Below, one piece after another: positions 28,801 to 37,953 of a DNA stretch of 40,655 bases (position 1 is its first letter; every line of letters starts with the position of its first letter). Below the pieces are notes generated by a model that was not told the origin of the DNA, did not search any database, and saw nothing but the letters and a program-made list of their open reading frames with translations. Both the position numbers and the translations under genes were made by a program. Source of the stretch: Stramenopiles sp. TOSAG23-2 (taxonomy: Eukaryota; Sar); contig LT649307.1 in NCBI GenBank assembly GCA_900128395.1, positions 1-40,655 of the forward strand. Direction: 5' to 3'.

Positions 28801-30798
28801 CTTTTTCTTTTTCTTCTTTTTCTTTTTCTTTTTTCTTTCTGCTTTTGCATCTTCTTCATCTAATTCTTTGATTAGCTCATCTGCATTTTGCCTTGCAATA
28901 TCATCAAATCTTTTTACCATATCCTTTGCCATATCTTGATACGGTTTTGGTAAATGAAATTTTACGCCTTTGATCGAAACATCTGGACCACCATCTTCTG
29001 GAAACGATTCCTTTTCATCATCTTTCGAGCCATTTCCTCTTAAAATTTTCCTGTTTCCACTACGTCGATCATTGCTATTTCTTTTTCTCCCACCTTGAAA
29101 TGGTTCGTCTTCTTCATCTTCATCCTCCTCGTATACCTCTTCAATCTCCACATTATCATAATGTGTCGTTACTTTACGTATGCCCCGTTTCTTTTTCCCT
29201 TTTAAACCCATATCCACGCTTTGCAGCACCTGTTCTAGATTCGATATATCTTTAGAAATAATTTCACACGCTTCAATAGGGAAGAACCTCACTCCATTCC
29301 CCGTTTCGACTTTCACCATCGTATCATCTTTAGCAGGTTTTTTGAGTACAAAACCATCCCAATCATTGTGTTTATTTCGAACGTGCTTACCCTCTGTTAA
29401 TAGGTCCAACATATTACTATTCTTCTTTTTACTCTTTTTTTTGCTTCTCTTTTTTGCATTATTCGCAGGAGCAGTGACATGCTTCTGAAGCTCGGGGTCG
29501 ATCAATAATCCTTGAATGATATCTTCTTTTGTTAATATACTATTACTGTTGCTATCGTCTTCGTTTTCATTTTTATTCTCTACCACCACTGCACCATTAT
29601 TGTTACCATTTTTCCTCTTATTCTTCTTATTTTTATTGCTACTTTTTGGTAATGATGCTAATTCAATGTATTGCATGACACGTGCTGCTTCTTTGCCAGC
29701 TTCTTTTTCTATTTCCAATGCCTTTTTACTAAATCTAGTATGACCAAGATTAGCATGTTTTCTCATCGCATTAAATTTTCCACCTTTTTTAATTAATAAT
29801 TTAGCCATTTCAATTTCATTCCAAATAATAGCCATGTCTAACGGTGTCAACATGTGTGATGAAAAGTGGCCACCACAATTATCATTTGTTTGTGCATTCA
29901 AAAACCCATAAGATAACTTGTTTCTATTTAATAGCCGTTTGAACAATTTCATTGGCTGCAATGTGATGTTGCTATCGCCTTCGCCATTATCATCCTCATT
30001 CACATTGCGAAGTGCATTTCGCTGACTTGCCCCACGGCAAGTTATTAATAAGTGCAATGCATTTCGTCCATTTTTTAATTTAACATCTATTTTCGCACCA
30101 TGAGATAATAAATATTCACCTAGCTTTGCATTGCCATGATAACATGCTATTAGAAACGGCGTATATCCATCCAGGTGGCTTTGATAATGGACATTGGCAC
30201 CAGCATTTACAAGAATTTCAGTTATATCCATATGTTTTTGATCAATAGCTGTCATTAAACATGTTTCAAACTTCGTATTATTAATTTGCAATTCATGCTT
30301 TTTATTCTCATCAATCGTGGCAATACCTTTAGATTTTTTTTGTTCAAATTGAAATGAAACATCTTCAAAATCGTGGATGTAATTTACATCAGCATTGGTC
30401 GTTTCAAGGATCTTTTTCATGCCATCAAGATTATGTATTTTAACAGATGCATAAAGTCTTAAATTTAATACTTTTTGTTTCTCACTGATACTTTTCTTTT
30501 TACTTGTATTCTTTTTTTTCTTTTTTTTCCTCGACGTATTATTATTTCCAGATGCATTTGATGTTTTCTTTGTCCCTGATATTCCATAAGCATTGCCATT
30601 GTTGATTTGTATACTAATACCTTCAACATGTTTCTTCAACCCAGCAAGCGAAGTAATGGAACTAAGCATATCAATACTAGAACTATCAAGGTTTTCAGAA
30701 TGTAAATAACTTTCTTTTAATAAATTTGATAGTTCGACTGGTAAATAATCCATCACATCTTCGGTGATTTCAATATGATGTCCTCGATCATTTGACAT
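25870..30798 (-). CDS. Ankyrin-repeat, Lys- and Gln-rich low-complexity protein
   Basis: I start it at the ATG at 30798 (MSNDRGHHIEITEDVMDYLP), giving 1642 residues; the 48 codons upstream in the open frame are TA and CA microsatellites coding Tyr-Ile and Val-Cys runs and are unlikely to be translated. Ankyrin repeats fill about 105-350 (for example DGYTPFLIACYHGNAKLGEY and TPLDMAIIWNEIEMAKLLIK). A second ordered-looking segment near 500-545 has WDGFVLKKPAKDDTMVKVE. Then come a run of about 14 Lys, an Asp run, and another probably folded region (about 830-950, FHLELDNETDYLVNALYDRQ). The last 700 residues are Gln-, Asn-, His- and Met-rich and prion-like. Such tails often drive RNA-granule assembly; that is inference. 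No named family. Confidence 0.8.
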   Translation of the reverse strand: MSNDRGHHIEITEDVMDYLPVELSNLLKESYLHSENLDSSSIDMLSSITSLAGLKKHVEGISIQINNGNAYGISGTKKTSNASGNNNTSRKKKKKKNTSKKKSISEKQKVLNLRLYASVKIHNLDGMKKILETTNADVNYIHDFEDVSFQFEQKKSKGIATIDENKKHELQINNTKFETCLMTAIDQKHMDITEILVNAGANVHYQSHLDGYTPFLIACYHGNAKLGEYLLSHGAKIDVKLKNGRNALHLLITCRGASQRNALRNVNEDDNGEGDSNITLQPMKLFKRLLNRNKLSYGFLNAQTNDNCGGHFSSHMLTPLDMAIIWNEIEMAKLLIKKGGKFNAMRKHANLGHTRFSKKALEIEKEAGKEAARVMQYIELASLPKSSNKNKKNKRKNGNNNGAVVVENKNENEDDSNSNSILTKEDIIQGLLIDPELQKHVTAPANNAKKRSKKKSKKKNSNMLDLLTEGKHVRNKHNDWDGFVLKKPAKDDTMVKVETGNGVRFFPIEACEIISKDISNLEQVLQSVDMGLKGKKKRGIRKVTTHYDNVEIEEVYEEDEDEEDEPFQGGRKRNSNDRRSGNRKILRGNGSKDDEKESFPEDGGPDVSIKGVKFHLPKPYQDMAKDMVKRFDDIARQNADELIKELDEEDAKAERKKKKKKKKKKKKKKDDGNKNDVSNNKNKSNANDTNKTTKNRSDGGKVQKEPTTAGEGNGTNKKNKGKVKHVEEQKSNTKVASSKVGETKKNTKVKNNSRSNLQNDDGGGKSDFDGDDDDDDEDDDDDDIMALAGWASNKANSKKGTSKKNSSKAKKSNVPNSPDRKNFHLELDNETDYLVNALYDRQTYEGPGGLYLKHFEISQTTKILVDVDDEDEDQEKGLEILLGGVNGGRLKLLSNKKMSSHAFQYCNLTLEKLGATVRLQPAGEKIELFNVNNRRVVDTNRVNLWHSFNASFDPNEAASSTDVQQHAHKRSNATSFSGRNTFKTNSGNNAHDNRSSYSNRSKYHNNKYNSNSRPSNRNNSFNSHNRYDDRNPKNRYVERQTSTRSSGGNNNKYESGNDQRKNRSPHSSKQSSPYSSPTSLVQSAPNSPPQQNLKQRAGNTNERESSIKYAESRKKEHQTRKLKITKRSVREPLTLDEDSKEEDNVTSPIASSSVFLPESSGIRSNKDVMSINNSDRKVSRQQHVETNPKQRQAQYHNNSIRKRQQPSQEQQFQTLQAIESNMLSNSGDPGVGEMQHPQQQQSMQSNNMQQMQLEQQQQHQQYFSGRLRQEQQQQQEQQHQEPHQHRRGNNDFDQSRRIMLQQQNRNNANNDVPSQMMHMTSQVSQQQMDYMDRNHSSINKQQHQHQRQQEASSQHHHHRNYNGHNIPPSMQRQQVRRSNNASLSSQGNGNWNNISSTQMPMQQRQMMQQNMQRMPIQQQQQFYPGNINSRINNSNMQRSVSEPLQRPQALQQQQMENVMNSNGNNNWSNLSDNGGGNNIPRNLQHQTMVNTNSTQNIMWQQQQHQQPHLNTRGNLNAKNRPPPGYGNVSVSTTMEMQQRQQIPLTQTPIGGSGFSGNNMVIPMASSNIGDNMMNNSSNNNYGGISSNDNRIIQHQEQQLPLGGVGNTISTSLWGDNNPGSNDNGSNGATNSSWSLTGGSNVW

Positions 30799-31549
30799 CT
30801 TTTTGTTTGTTTGTGAGCTTCTTTTTGTTGTCGTTACCAAAAAAAGAAAACACACACACACACACACGTACAAACCAATTAACGAATATATATATATATA
30901 TATATATAAGTATATATAGTAAATGAAAGGGTTAATGTTCACAAGCCATACTATATTAAAATATTAAATATTTGTATTAATGCACTAAATAATAATAATT
31001 TTAATTTTTTTTTATTTCTTCTTCTTCGATTTTTTCGTTCTTCCAGGATTTTAATTTTATAATTTGTCCACTAATTTCTAATGGTACATAGGCCTACAAT
31101 AACACTAAAAACTAAAAAAATTGCTATATAAAATTGCAAAACTATAAAATATAATATCATAATTAGAAAAATATCTCCGAATCTAAATCACCGATCACCT
31201 ATTTATATTCTCCTATTCTTTATAATATTATAGTACAGATTATGAATACTGTATTTGATCGAGGACTACACCACTACACCATCCGCTGCTTTATTAGCGT
31301 GAGTTCGTGAGTTTGTGAGTTCTTATGTTTAGTATAGTCTTTTAATTAAATCTAGAATGACTCCCTTATTAGACTTACTATTATTCTATTAGACAAAGCC
31401 AGAAAGCTGGAAAGCCTCGGCTCGGGAAAGCCATGGTAATGGCCAGGAATTTAGATTAAGCCCTCCTCCCGACTAATACAGTACAGTACAGTCTACAAAC
31501 TGTGCGCCCTCGTCGATATTCAGAAAACCTTAATGTTTCTGTGCTGTGT
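30799..31549. other. Intergenic with microsatellites
   Basis: Holds CA (about 30850-30868) and TA (about 30888-30920) microsatellites just upstream of the ankyrin gene, then AT-rich sequence. At 31394-31430 a GAAAGCTGGAAAGCC-like stretch is the reverse complement of the CTTTCCAG repeat at 12211. No gene recognised. Confidence 0.55.
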
Positions 31550-31615
31550 CCCCTACCTCCAAATTTCGGGCTCTCACGCGTTTACGATAGTATTACGCTT
31601 GCGGACAAAACTCCT
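31550..31615 (+). repeat. 66-bp inverted repeat, left arm
   Basis: Exact reverse complement of 33657-33722. Contains the stop codon and last ten or so codons of the Cys-rich gene. Confidence 0.95.
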
Positions 31616-32730
31616 CTAGGGAGACTATATGTAGGTAGAAGAGGCCCACCAGTGCTGTACGTATCAGGGGGGCATCGCTGGCAGGTATCAGCGCTGCAAA
31701 TACATTGATTCTCTTTACTACATAGAATTGGCCTTTGAATCGATCGCGTCCTTTGGAGGTTGTCTCCCTTGCCAGGAGGGTCTTTAAATACATATTTCTG
31801 TAAATGCTTTATGTAGGTACAGCCATAAGGAATATTTTTATATATAGTATGGCTAAAGCCCGTATTGTTATCTTTCGCTCTGTTTTGCCACGCTGCATCA
31901 ATACACACTTCTTTAGTTGGAATAGGCTCAACGCAAGGCCACGGATGTCGGATATAATATCTAAAATAATCCAACCGTTCCTGCCTCGTATGGGACGTTT
32001 TATGTTTTCCAGCACTGCCATATATAGCACGTCCCTCCTCACATCGCTTGGTATTCTTTTTATGTACACATGATGAAATGGATTGTGATGGTTGGTTAGT
32101 GATTGTAAAAGGTCTCTCTTCAGGGCATATAGTACAGGCTGCTCCAACTCCTCCTTTGCTATAAGTTCCATAAGGACATTTAGTGCACGCTTTATTCCTG
32201 TCTGGTTTACAAATACATTGAAATGTTTCAGTACACAAAGCTCGGCTTGTGAGAGCTTCGTTATACACAAATGCTTGTAAATGTCTGAGATAAAGACACC
32301 CGGTCGGATATGCAGTCGTTTTAATAGCATTGTCTCGAAAACGCACATCCATCTTAAGCGTGTCTTTCATTTCTTGTACATATTTTTTGCATTCGTTGAA
32401 GGAGTCAACTAACTTTTTTTTTTCACATGTTCCATCGATTCGAATGCCAGTATCATAACCGGATCCAGGTGGACATGGAGGACCTACATGCTTCTCCTTT
32501 TTGTTTATTGTAGCCCCAGATGCACCTGTCATTGTACCTATTCCAGTTGAACTACTAGCACTAATTGCATTGTTCCTTCCTAACATTTCTATGGAATCAA
32601 ATACACCGGGATCCTGTCTGTGGTTCCTGAATATAATCCCACGTGTACTTATAAAACGCCTTTCGTTGCCAATAGCAATGGCGTGAAACAGCCCACATAA
32701 AACAATCAAAGACGTACATATCAATTTCAT
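31582..32730 (-). CDS. Secreted Cys-rich protein with two ephrin-receptor-like repeats, C-terminus cut short
   Basis: 382 residues. Signal peptide MKLICTSLIVLCGLFHAIAI, then a Ser/Gly linker. Two homologous units follow, about 108-205 and 249-360. Each has an alpha segment ending in P-x-GCxYxxHLQ (YPTGCLYLRHLQAFV and IPYGCTYIKHLQKYV), then C-x-E-x-x-QCIC, then a Cys module (CTKCPYGTYSKGGVGAACTICP) like the GCC2/GCC3 ephrin-receptor-like motif. The second unit breaks off after CPPDTYSTGG, where the first continues with Cys-x-x-Cys; the remaining residues (ending GVLSASVILS) are coded by the inverted repeat. So the original 3' end appears lost. Probably an extracellular ligand-binding or matrix protein; no closer name can be given. 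Confidence 0.75.
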   Translation of the reverse strand: MKLICTSLIVLCGLFHAIAIGNERRFISTRGIIFRNHRQDPGVFDSIEMLGRNNAISASSSTGIGTMTGASGATINKKEKHVGPPCPPGSGYDTGIRIDGTCEKKKLVDSFNECKKYVQEMKDTLKMDVRFRDNAIKTTAYPTGCLYLRHLQAFVYNEALTSRALCTETFQCICKPDRNKACTKCPYGTYSKGGVGAACTICPEERPFTITNQPSQSISSCVHKKNTKRCEEGRAIYGSAGKHKTSHTRQERLDYFRYYIRHPWPCVEPIPTKEVCIDAAWQNRAKDNNTGFSHTIYKNIPYGCTYIKHLQKYVFKDPPGKGDNLQRTRSIQRPILCSKENQCICSADTCQRCPPDTYSTGGPLLPTYSLPRGVLSASVILS

Positions 32731-33656
32731 TCCCCGGATGGTATAATCGTTCTACTTGTTCTTTGTGCTTTTGTAAAAAGAAAATGAAAACAAATACAAT
32801 ACAACCGAATTTTCTCAAACTTCTTGAATTATTATTATTTCAAAGTATTGTTTACTATTCTATCTATACGTAGCTGGTGCTTGGTTACAAACAAAATACT
32901 TGCTCGTCCCGATCAAAACTATTCTCAAACTACGTTGAAAATATCCTCTTACTTTTTTAAAATACCGCGCACGTGAATGTCAACACCGCAGTAGATTCTA
33001 TATCTATTCGTTGGTTGTTTTATTTCTTCTTTCACTTTTCTTTGTCTGTTTTGACGTTTCTGCTTTAGTTAGTTTGTTTCTTGTGTAACTATATATATTG
33101 TATTGTTGTTAGTTAGAACACTGTAAACCAACAGGGTGCCCTCCCACTTTTTTAAATATCCTTTTTCCTTCCAGCCACTTTCCTCGTTTAACGGTATGCC
33201 CCTGTATGTTTCAGACATCAAACCATATAGCATTGCCACACCATCCAGAATCCTAACACATAGGGAAACAGACTACAGCCTTCCCATAGTCTCGCCTCTC
33301 CTCCAAGAAACAAAAACATGAACTTGCTTAGACTCTTTGCTCGTCTAACAGCGGGTAGTCTAGCAACGCACGCGCACATAGGCCGCAGGTTTCTTGACTC
33401 TAGGTAATATGTTACTTGAGCGGCATATTCTTATCGAATGCGGATTCTTTTTCACCGATTCGGATACAATAGTATAGTCGTATTGCTATGGTAATGTGAA
33501 AGCTATTTTTGGCATCCTCCCGACCGAATAAAAAAACAACCGATACTGTGTACCTGCTAATGAACCAGTTGCGGATATTTTTAAGCGGTCCAATATGATA
33601 GGCAAACCGGTGTGGTGAATGCTACGGTACATTTTCGTACTTATTTTACCTGTTTT
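32731..33656. other. Non-coding interior of the inverted-repeat segment
   Basis: About 930 bp upstream of the Cys-rich gene, less AT-rich than neighbouring spacers. It presumably holds that gene's promoter. No transposase or other domain was recognised on either strand. Confidence 0.5.
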
Positions 33657-33722
33657 AGGAGTTTTGTCCGCAAGCGTAATACTATCGTAAACGCGTGAGA
33701 GCCCGAAATTTGGAGGTAGGGG
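33657..33722 (-). repeat. 66-bp inverted repeat, right arm
   Basis: Exact reverse complement of 31550-31615. It ends 60 bp before the stop codon of the Pro-rich gene. Confidence 0.95.
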
Positions 33723-33782
33723 TTATGAGTAAATTTTAAAAAAATAAATTATTCTCGTATAATATATATATGCTAAAAATTT

Positions 33783-35837
33783 TTAATCCCACTGATTTGC
33801 TTTCTTATATGCTTCAGCAGCTTTGATGATAGCATCTTTACCTGCACTATTGATTCGTATCATTTTGTCGTTATGCCCATCTCTCATGTTACTAAAATAT
33901 GTTTGCCGACGACCTCCTCCAACAAATGGTGCTTGCATTGCATGGGCATTCATTTTTTGTTTCTGTGCGACACGCATCCATTTTTCATATTCTGCTAAAG
34001 CAGTAGTATTGTTACCTGATTTGTTGTTATTATTATTATTATTAGTTGGCGATCTTGGGGACGTTGTTGTTGTTCTGCTATAATTATTACTATTATTAGT
34101 TGGCGATCTTGGAGACTTTCTTGATCTTGGAGAAGTTCTTGTTGATCGTTTTGCACTTTCAGTTTGAACTTCATCCATATACCTAGTGCTCCACCACGCT
34201 CCTTGACCAACATGAGGTTTAAATTTTGCCTCTAATGGAACATTGCCTTCACTTGATGATGCTTGATTAATTTTTCGACGAATAATTTTCTTAACAGTTT
34301 TTAAATCTTTACCAGAATCTAATATATTGGTAAAACGTTTCTTTCCAACTAAATCAATAACTAATTTCAAAGCCTTTTCCTTCTCCTTTCTTTCACGAGC
34401 TAATGCCTTTTTTAATGATTCAACATTGCTATTATCACTCGGTGATCCTGTCAATGTTATGGCATTACTATTATTGTTATTATTACCACTCTTTAATGAT
34501 TTTAATTCTCGCTCATATTTTCTAATTTTATGTTGCATTTCTTTCACTTTCTCCTCATCAACATCATTATCATCATTACCTGTTTCCCAATCATCATCAT
34601 CGCTATCACTATTGTCATCTGTATTTTTACTTGCTGAAGATGATGTAGAAGCACTTTTCAATTTCTCAATTTCTTCCATTTGTTCAGTAACTTTTTTCTT
34701 CTCATCCTTTAAATCATCATCTAATATTTGTTTTTCCTTTTTCAACAATTCGTTTTGCTTTTTGGTTTGCTTTAATTCTAAATCTTTTGCCTTCATTTCT
34801 TTTTCTAATTGTTCAATACGTCGTTTCAATGACCCGGCATTGTCATTATTATTATTATCGTTATTATTATCATTATTTTCATCATCGACAGCTACAGTTT
34901 TCTTCGTAAAAGTTTTTGTTGGTGATGAAGACTTTTTAAAAGATGATGATGTTGTTGGTGTTTTTTTTACATTTGTTATTGGTGATGATGTTATTATTTT
35001 TTTACCTGATGTTTTTCTCTTTAACTCAGCAAGAAAATCTGCTTTGTTTGGTTTGGGAGGTGGTGGTCTTGCCATTTGTGGTGGTGGTCTTGGTGCAGGT
35101 GGACGTGCCGGCGGCGGTGCTGGTGGTCTAGGTGGATTGTTGTTGTTGTTTATTGATGGTGGTCTAGGTGAATTGTTGTTGTTTTTTATCGCTGGTGGTC
35201 TTGGTGGATTGTTGTTGTATTTTATCGCTGGTGGCAATGATGTTGGTACAAGCGGTGGCCTTGGCAGATTGTTGTTGTTGCTTTTTATTGCAGGTGGCAC
35301 AGATCCTGGTGGAGCAGGAGGTGCTGGTGGTCTTGGTGGACTATCGTTTTTTATTGCAGGTGGCACAGATGCTGGCGGTGCTGGCGGTCTTGGCGGCCTA
35401 TTGTTTATCATTTCTGGCGACATAGATGGTGGTGGAGCCGGCGGTCGTGGTGGCGGTGCAGCTTTAGGTGGACCTGGAGGTGGTGGTAAACCTGGTGGGG
35501 ATGCCATTTTTAGTCCAGGCGGTTGATTTCCACCTCGTCCAGCCCTTGATGGTAATTTTTTCCTCATAGGTGGAGGACGTGTGTCGCTTATGCTAATCTT
35601 TCTCGATGTTCCTGGTGGTGATGGCGGCGGACCTGGTGGACCCGGTGGCGGCGGCGGAGGTGGAGTATCATTATCTTCATCAGGTGCATACGATGGTCTA
35701 TTTGTTGAAGGTGGACCAATATTTAATGCTGAGTTTCTTATCGTTGCTGGTGGTGGTGGTGGTGGTGCTGTTAAATCATCCAATGTACTGTTATTAAAAT
35801 TACCAGGTGGTGGAGGCGGCGGTGGTGGTGCATCCAT
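33783..35837 (-). CDS. Proline-rich, coiled-coil protein with a possible WH2 actin-binding motif
   Basis: 684 residues. The first 260 are dense poly-Pro blocks (PPPPPPPP, PPRPPAPP), like formin FH1 or WASP/WIP regions that bind profilin or SH3/WW domains. Just after comes KADFLAELKRKTSGKK at about 262-277, which fits a WH2-type G-actin-binding pattern loosely. A charged coiled coil (about 325-400), an acidic stretch, and a second coil follow. The region about 475-565 (VIDLVGKKRFTNILDSGKDL and FKPHVGQGAWWSTRYMDEV) looks ordered but unknown. The C-terminus has SPRSPTNN repeats and ends AAEAYKKANQWD. There is no FH2 or VCA domain, so it is not a formin or WASP. A role in actin regulation is inference. 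Start: first ATG (35837). Confidence 0.8.
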   Translation of the reverse strand: MDAPPPPPPPPGNFNNSTLDDLTAPPPPPPATIRNSALNIGPPSTNRPSYAPDEDNDTPPPPPPPGPPGPPPSPPGTSRKISISDTRPPPMRKKLPSRAGRGGNQPPGLKMASPPGLPPPPGPPKAAPPPRPPAPPPSMSPEMINNRPPRPPAPPASVPPAIKNDSPPRPPAPPAPPGSVPPAIKSNNNNLPRPPLVPTSLPPAIKYNNNPPRPPAIKNNNNSPRPPSINNNNNPPRPPAPPPARPPAPRPPPQMARPPPPKPNKADFLAELKRKTSGKKIITSSPITNVKKTPTTSSSFKKSSSPTKTFTKKTVAVDDENNDNNNDNNNNDNAGSLKRRIEQLEKEMKAKDLELKQTKKQNELLKKEKQILDDDLKDEKKKVTEQMEEIEKLKSASTSSSASKNTDDNSDSDDDDWETGNDDNDVDEEKVKEMQHKIRKYERELKSLKSGNNNNNSNAITLTGSPSDNSNVESLKKALARERKEKEKALKLVIDLVGKKRFTNILDSGKDLKTVKKIIRRKINQASSSEGNVPLEAKFKPHVGQGAWWSTRYMDEVQTESAKRSTRTSPRSRKSPRSPTNNSNNYSRTTTTSPRSPTNNNNNNNKSGNNTTALAEYEKWMRVAQKQKMNAHAMQAPFVGGGRRQTYFSNMRDGHNDKMIRINSAGKDAIIKAAEAYKKANQWD

Positions 35838-36287
35838 TCTTTCTAATATTCTTCTTCTTCTATCTTAATCTATATATAAATCTTAATCTCTTTATTTTTT
35901 TTTTAATCTTCTTTGTTAAAACTCTTGTTCCCCATGCCAGTGCATGCACTCTCTCTAAGTGTATAAATATAATTATAAATATAAAGAACTTTCCAATAAT
36001 TAAAAAAAGAAAGTATAAGTTATTATTATGATGAACGTATAAATCGATTCCTTTTTTTGGGTGTTCACTTCGTACTTACCTGGTATTATATTATATATTA
36101 AATAATATAAAATACCTATCAAATATATCATCTACAAGCTCCTTCAGAGTCCATGTTATCGGAAAGAGCTTAAAAATATGTAGAAATAGCATATAAATAC
36201 CATTAAAAATACACTCTATAGTACGTAATGTTAAATATATATAGCTTTTTACGTTTTAGTACCCTGAAATAAAAAGGTCTAAAAATA
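35838..36287. other. Intergenic, promoter side of the Pro-rich gene
   Basis: AT-rich; no gene, repeat or RNA recognised. Confidence 0.5.
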
Positions 36288-36518
36288 CCCGATATAATTG
36301 TTATTACTGTGCCGGCCAGTAGAAAATTTTCGGTACAAATTTTTTAGTATACTTAAACATTATATTACCTATCAAATACACAAATTAATCGGTTTTCAAT
36401 AATTTCGTGTGTGAGGTTTTGATTAGTTTGTGCATTTGATAGGTAATATAATGTTTAAAGTATATTAAAAAAATTTGTACCGAAAATTTTCTACCGGCAC
36501 AGTAAAAATTATATCGGG
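36288..36518. mobile_element. 231-bp foldback (MITE-like) element with 3-bp target duplication
   Basis: Ends are CCCGATATAAT and ATTATATCGGG. The arms (about 100 bp each) match with few changes through ACTGTGCCGG, AGAAAATTTTCGGTAC and TAATATAATGTTTAA; the loop lies near 36388-36415. ATA precedes the left end (36285-36287) and follows the right end (36519-36521), as expected for a target-site duplication. No coding capacity. Confidence 0.85.
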
Positions 36519-37344
36519 ATATAGACGGTAAATTGAACTACCACCACGTGGTAATCGTTAATCGTTATAATAATTATTATAATATAATAATATGAACATG
36601 AATGTGTGTGATGCGAGATGTTATATATATTATTGTAATGCATGCATGTGCGTGAATTAATTATTGAATGCGTGTGCACGTGTATATAGCGTATATAGTT
36701 TTGCTGTGATTTTTTTGTTTGCTTGCTTTGACCCTAACTTTAAATGCATATAGTGCGATACGTATTGTACAGGATCTAATCTATCTTTTTTTTTTACGTA
36801 AAAAAAAAACAAAACATGAATTGTTGGTATTGTTCATCTGACGAAAGTTATTTTCTACGTGCCGTATTATTATCGCTGGTATTGGCGTTTGTAATACTAC
36901 CATCGTATTGTGTACATGGTGCAATGACGAAGACCTTCTTTCTTTCTCCATATTAATATCTTTGGTGTTTTGATTTGTTGTACTAATGCAAAACATGGCC
37001 CTCCTATCAAAAATATCAAAAATATGAACTACCGTAGGCAAATAAATATAACCTCACATCATGTGTTAAATGTACCAATTAGGTTCCACCAAATGTTGCA
37101 CACTACCTGGCATTTTTGGTAGTCTAAAGCGGAAACAAATCCATAAATCCCTTAAAACGTCCTAAAATCCCTTAAAAATCCCAATATGTCGTTAAAAAAA
37201 AATGACTAAAAAACAACTAGTTGAATTGATGGTGATAAATGAAAGAAACGATGTGATATAGATCTATCGACGAAGTGTAAACAAGAGATAATACGGATCA
37301 ATACATATATATAGTACATATATAGTATATATATTATTATCATC
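36519..37344. other. Intergenic upstream of YIPF6
   Basis: AT-rich with an AATCCCTTAAAA repeat near 37145-37180 and TATA-type microsatellites at 37305-37335. An 86-codon minus-strand frame (36781-37041) has no recognisable features. Confidence 0.5.
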
Positions 37345-37953
37345 ATGGCGGACAATGCATTTACAGGACAGATGGATACGGGAACCTCGCGTGGGGAAAC
37401 TTTAGGATCATCTGTTGGTTCCTTGGACGAACCAGTATCGGAAACAATTATGCGGGATTTACGTAAAATATATGTGAAATTACGTGTTGTCTTGCGGCCA
37501 CAAACGAATCAAGAGGAAACGTTACGCGAGTTAAGGCAATGGGATCTATGGGGTCCGTTGCTATTGTGCTTACTCCTATCAATCGTGTTAAGTGTAGGTG
37601 CGCCTACAGGGCAAGAGATGCTATTGTTTGCCTCTGTATTTTTCATATTCTGGGTCGGTAGTGCGGTAGTTACATTTAATGCACAATTACTTGGTGGTAA
37701 AATTTCATTTTTTCAAAGTGTCTGCGTCTTAGGCTATTGCATGTTTCCATTGAACATCGGCAGTATACTTTGTTACCTATGGTCCAACTGGATCTGGCGA
37801 GTTACAGTTACAAGCGTATGTTTGTTTTGGTCAACACGCGCATCGATAGTTTTTATTTCACAAATGATAGATGAAAAACGAAAAACATTAGCTGTTTATC
37901 CTGTAGTACTATTTTATTTGGTAATCTCATGGATGATTTTAATTTCTGGTTAA
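37345..37953 (+). CDS. YIPF6: Yip1-family Golgi membrane protein, YIPF6-like
   Basis: 202 residues. The N-terminal 60 are cytosolic and carry LDEPVSETIMRDLRKIYVKL, then LRQWDLWGPLLLCLLLSIVL, both hallmarks of the YIPF6 branch. Five membrane helices follow at about 69-88, 91-112, 124-142, 145-163 and 181-200, the Yip1 topology with a luminal end. Yip1 proteins work in ER-Golgi vesicle traffic with Rab GTPases and partner YIPF proteins. The start ATG at 37345 (ATCATGGCGG) is good. Length equals the family's usual size. No intron. Confidence 0.95.
   Translation: MADNAFTGQMDTGTSRGETLGSSVGSLDEPVSETIMRDLRKIYVKLRVVLRPQTNQEETLRELRQWDLWGPLLLCLLLSIVLSVGAPTGQEMLLFASVFFIFWVGSAVVTFNAQLLGGKISFFQSVCVLGYCMFPLNIGSILCYLWSNWIWRVTVTSVCLFWSTRASIVFISQMIDEKRKTLAVYPVVLFYLVISWMILISG

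Larger units (their letters stand above)
31550..33722. mobile_element. 2.17-kb segment bounded by perfect 66-bp inverted repeats, carrying a Cys-rich gene
   Basis: Left arm 31550-31615 (CCCCTACCTCCAAATTTCGG...) is the exact reverse complement of right arm 33657-33722. Similarity stops abruptly at both ends. Bases next to the arms (TGTGT left, TTATG right) show no target-site duplication. The interior holds one gene and about 930 bp with no transposase found. It may be a non-autonomous DNA transposon with captured gene, or an unrelated duplication and inversion. Confidence 0.6.

Noticed and set aside
33136-33321. 61-codon frame as a lost repeat unit of the Cys-rich gene
   Set aside because: Its translation contains no Cys and no similarity to either repeat unit.
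32731-33656. Transposase in the inverted-repeat segment
   Set aside because: No frame of useful length and no DDE-type pattern could be seen on either strand.
36781-37041. 86-codon minus-strand frame
   Set aside because: No signal, domain or repeat, and the C-terminus is coded by an A-rich tract.
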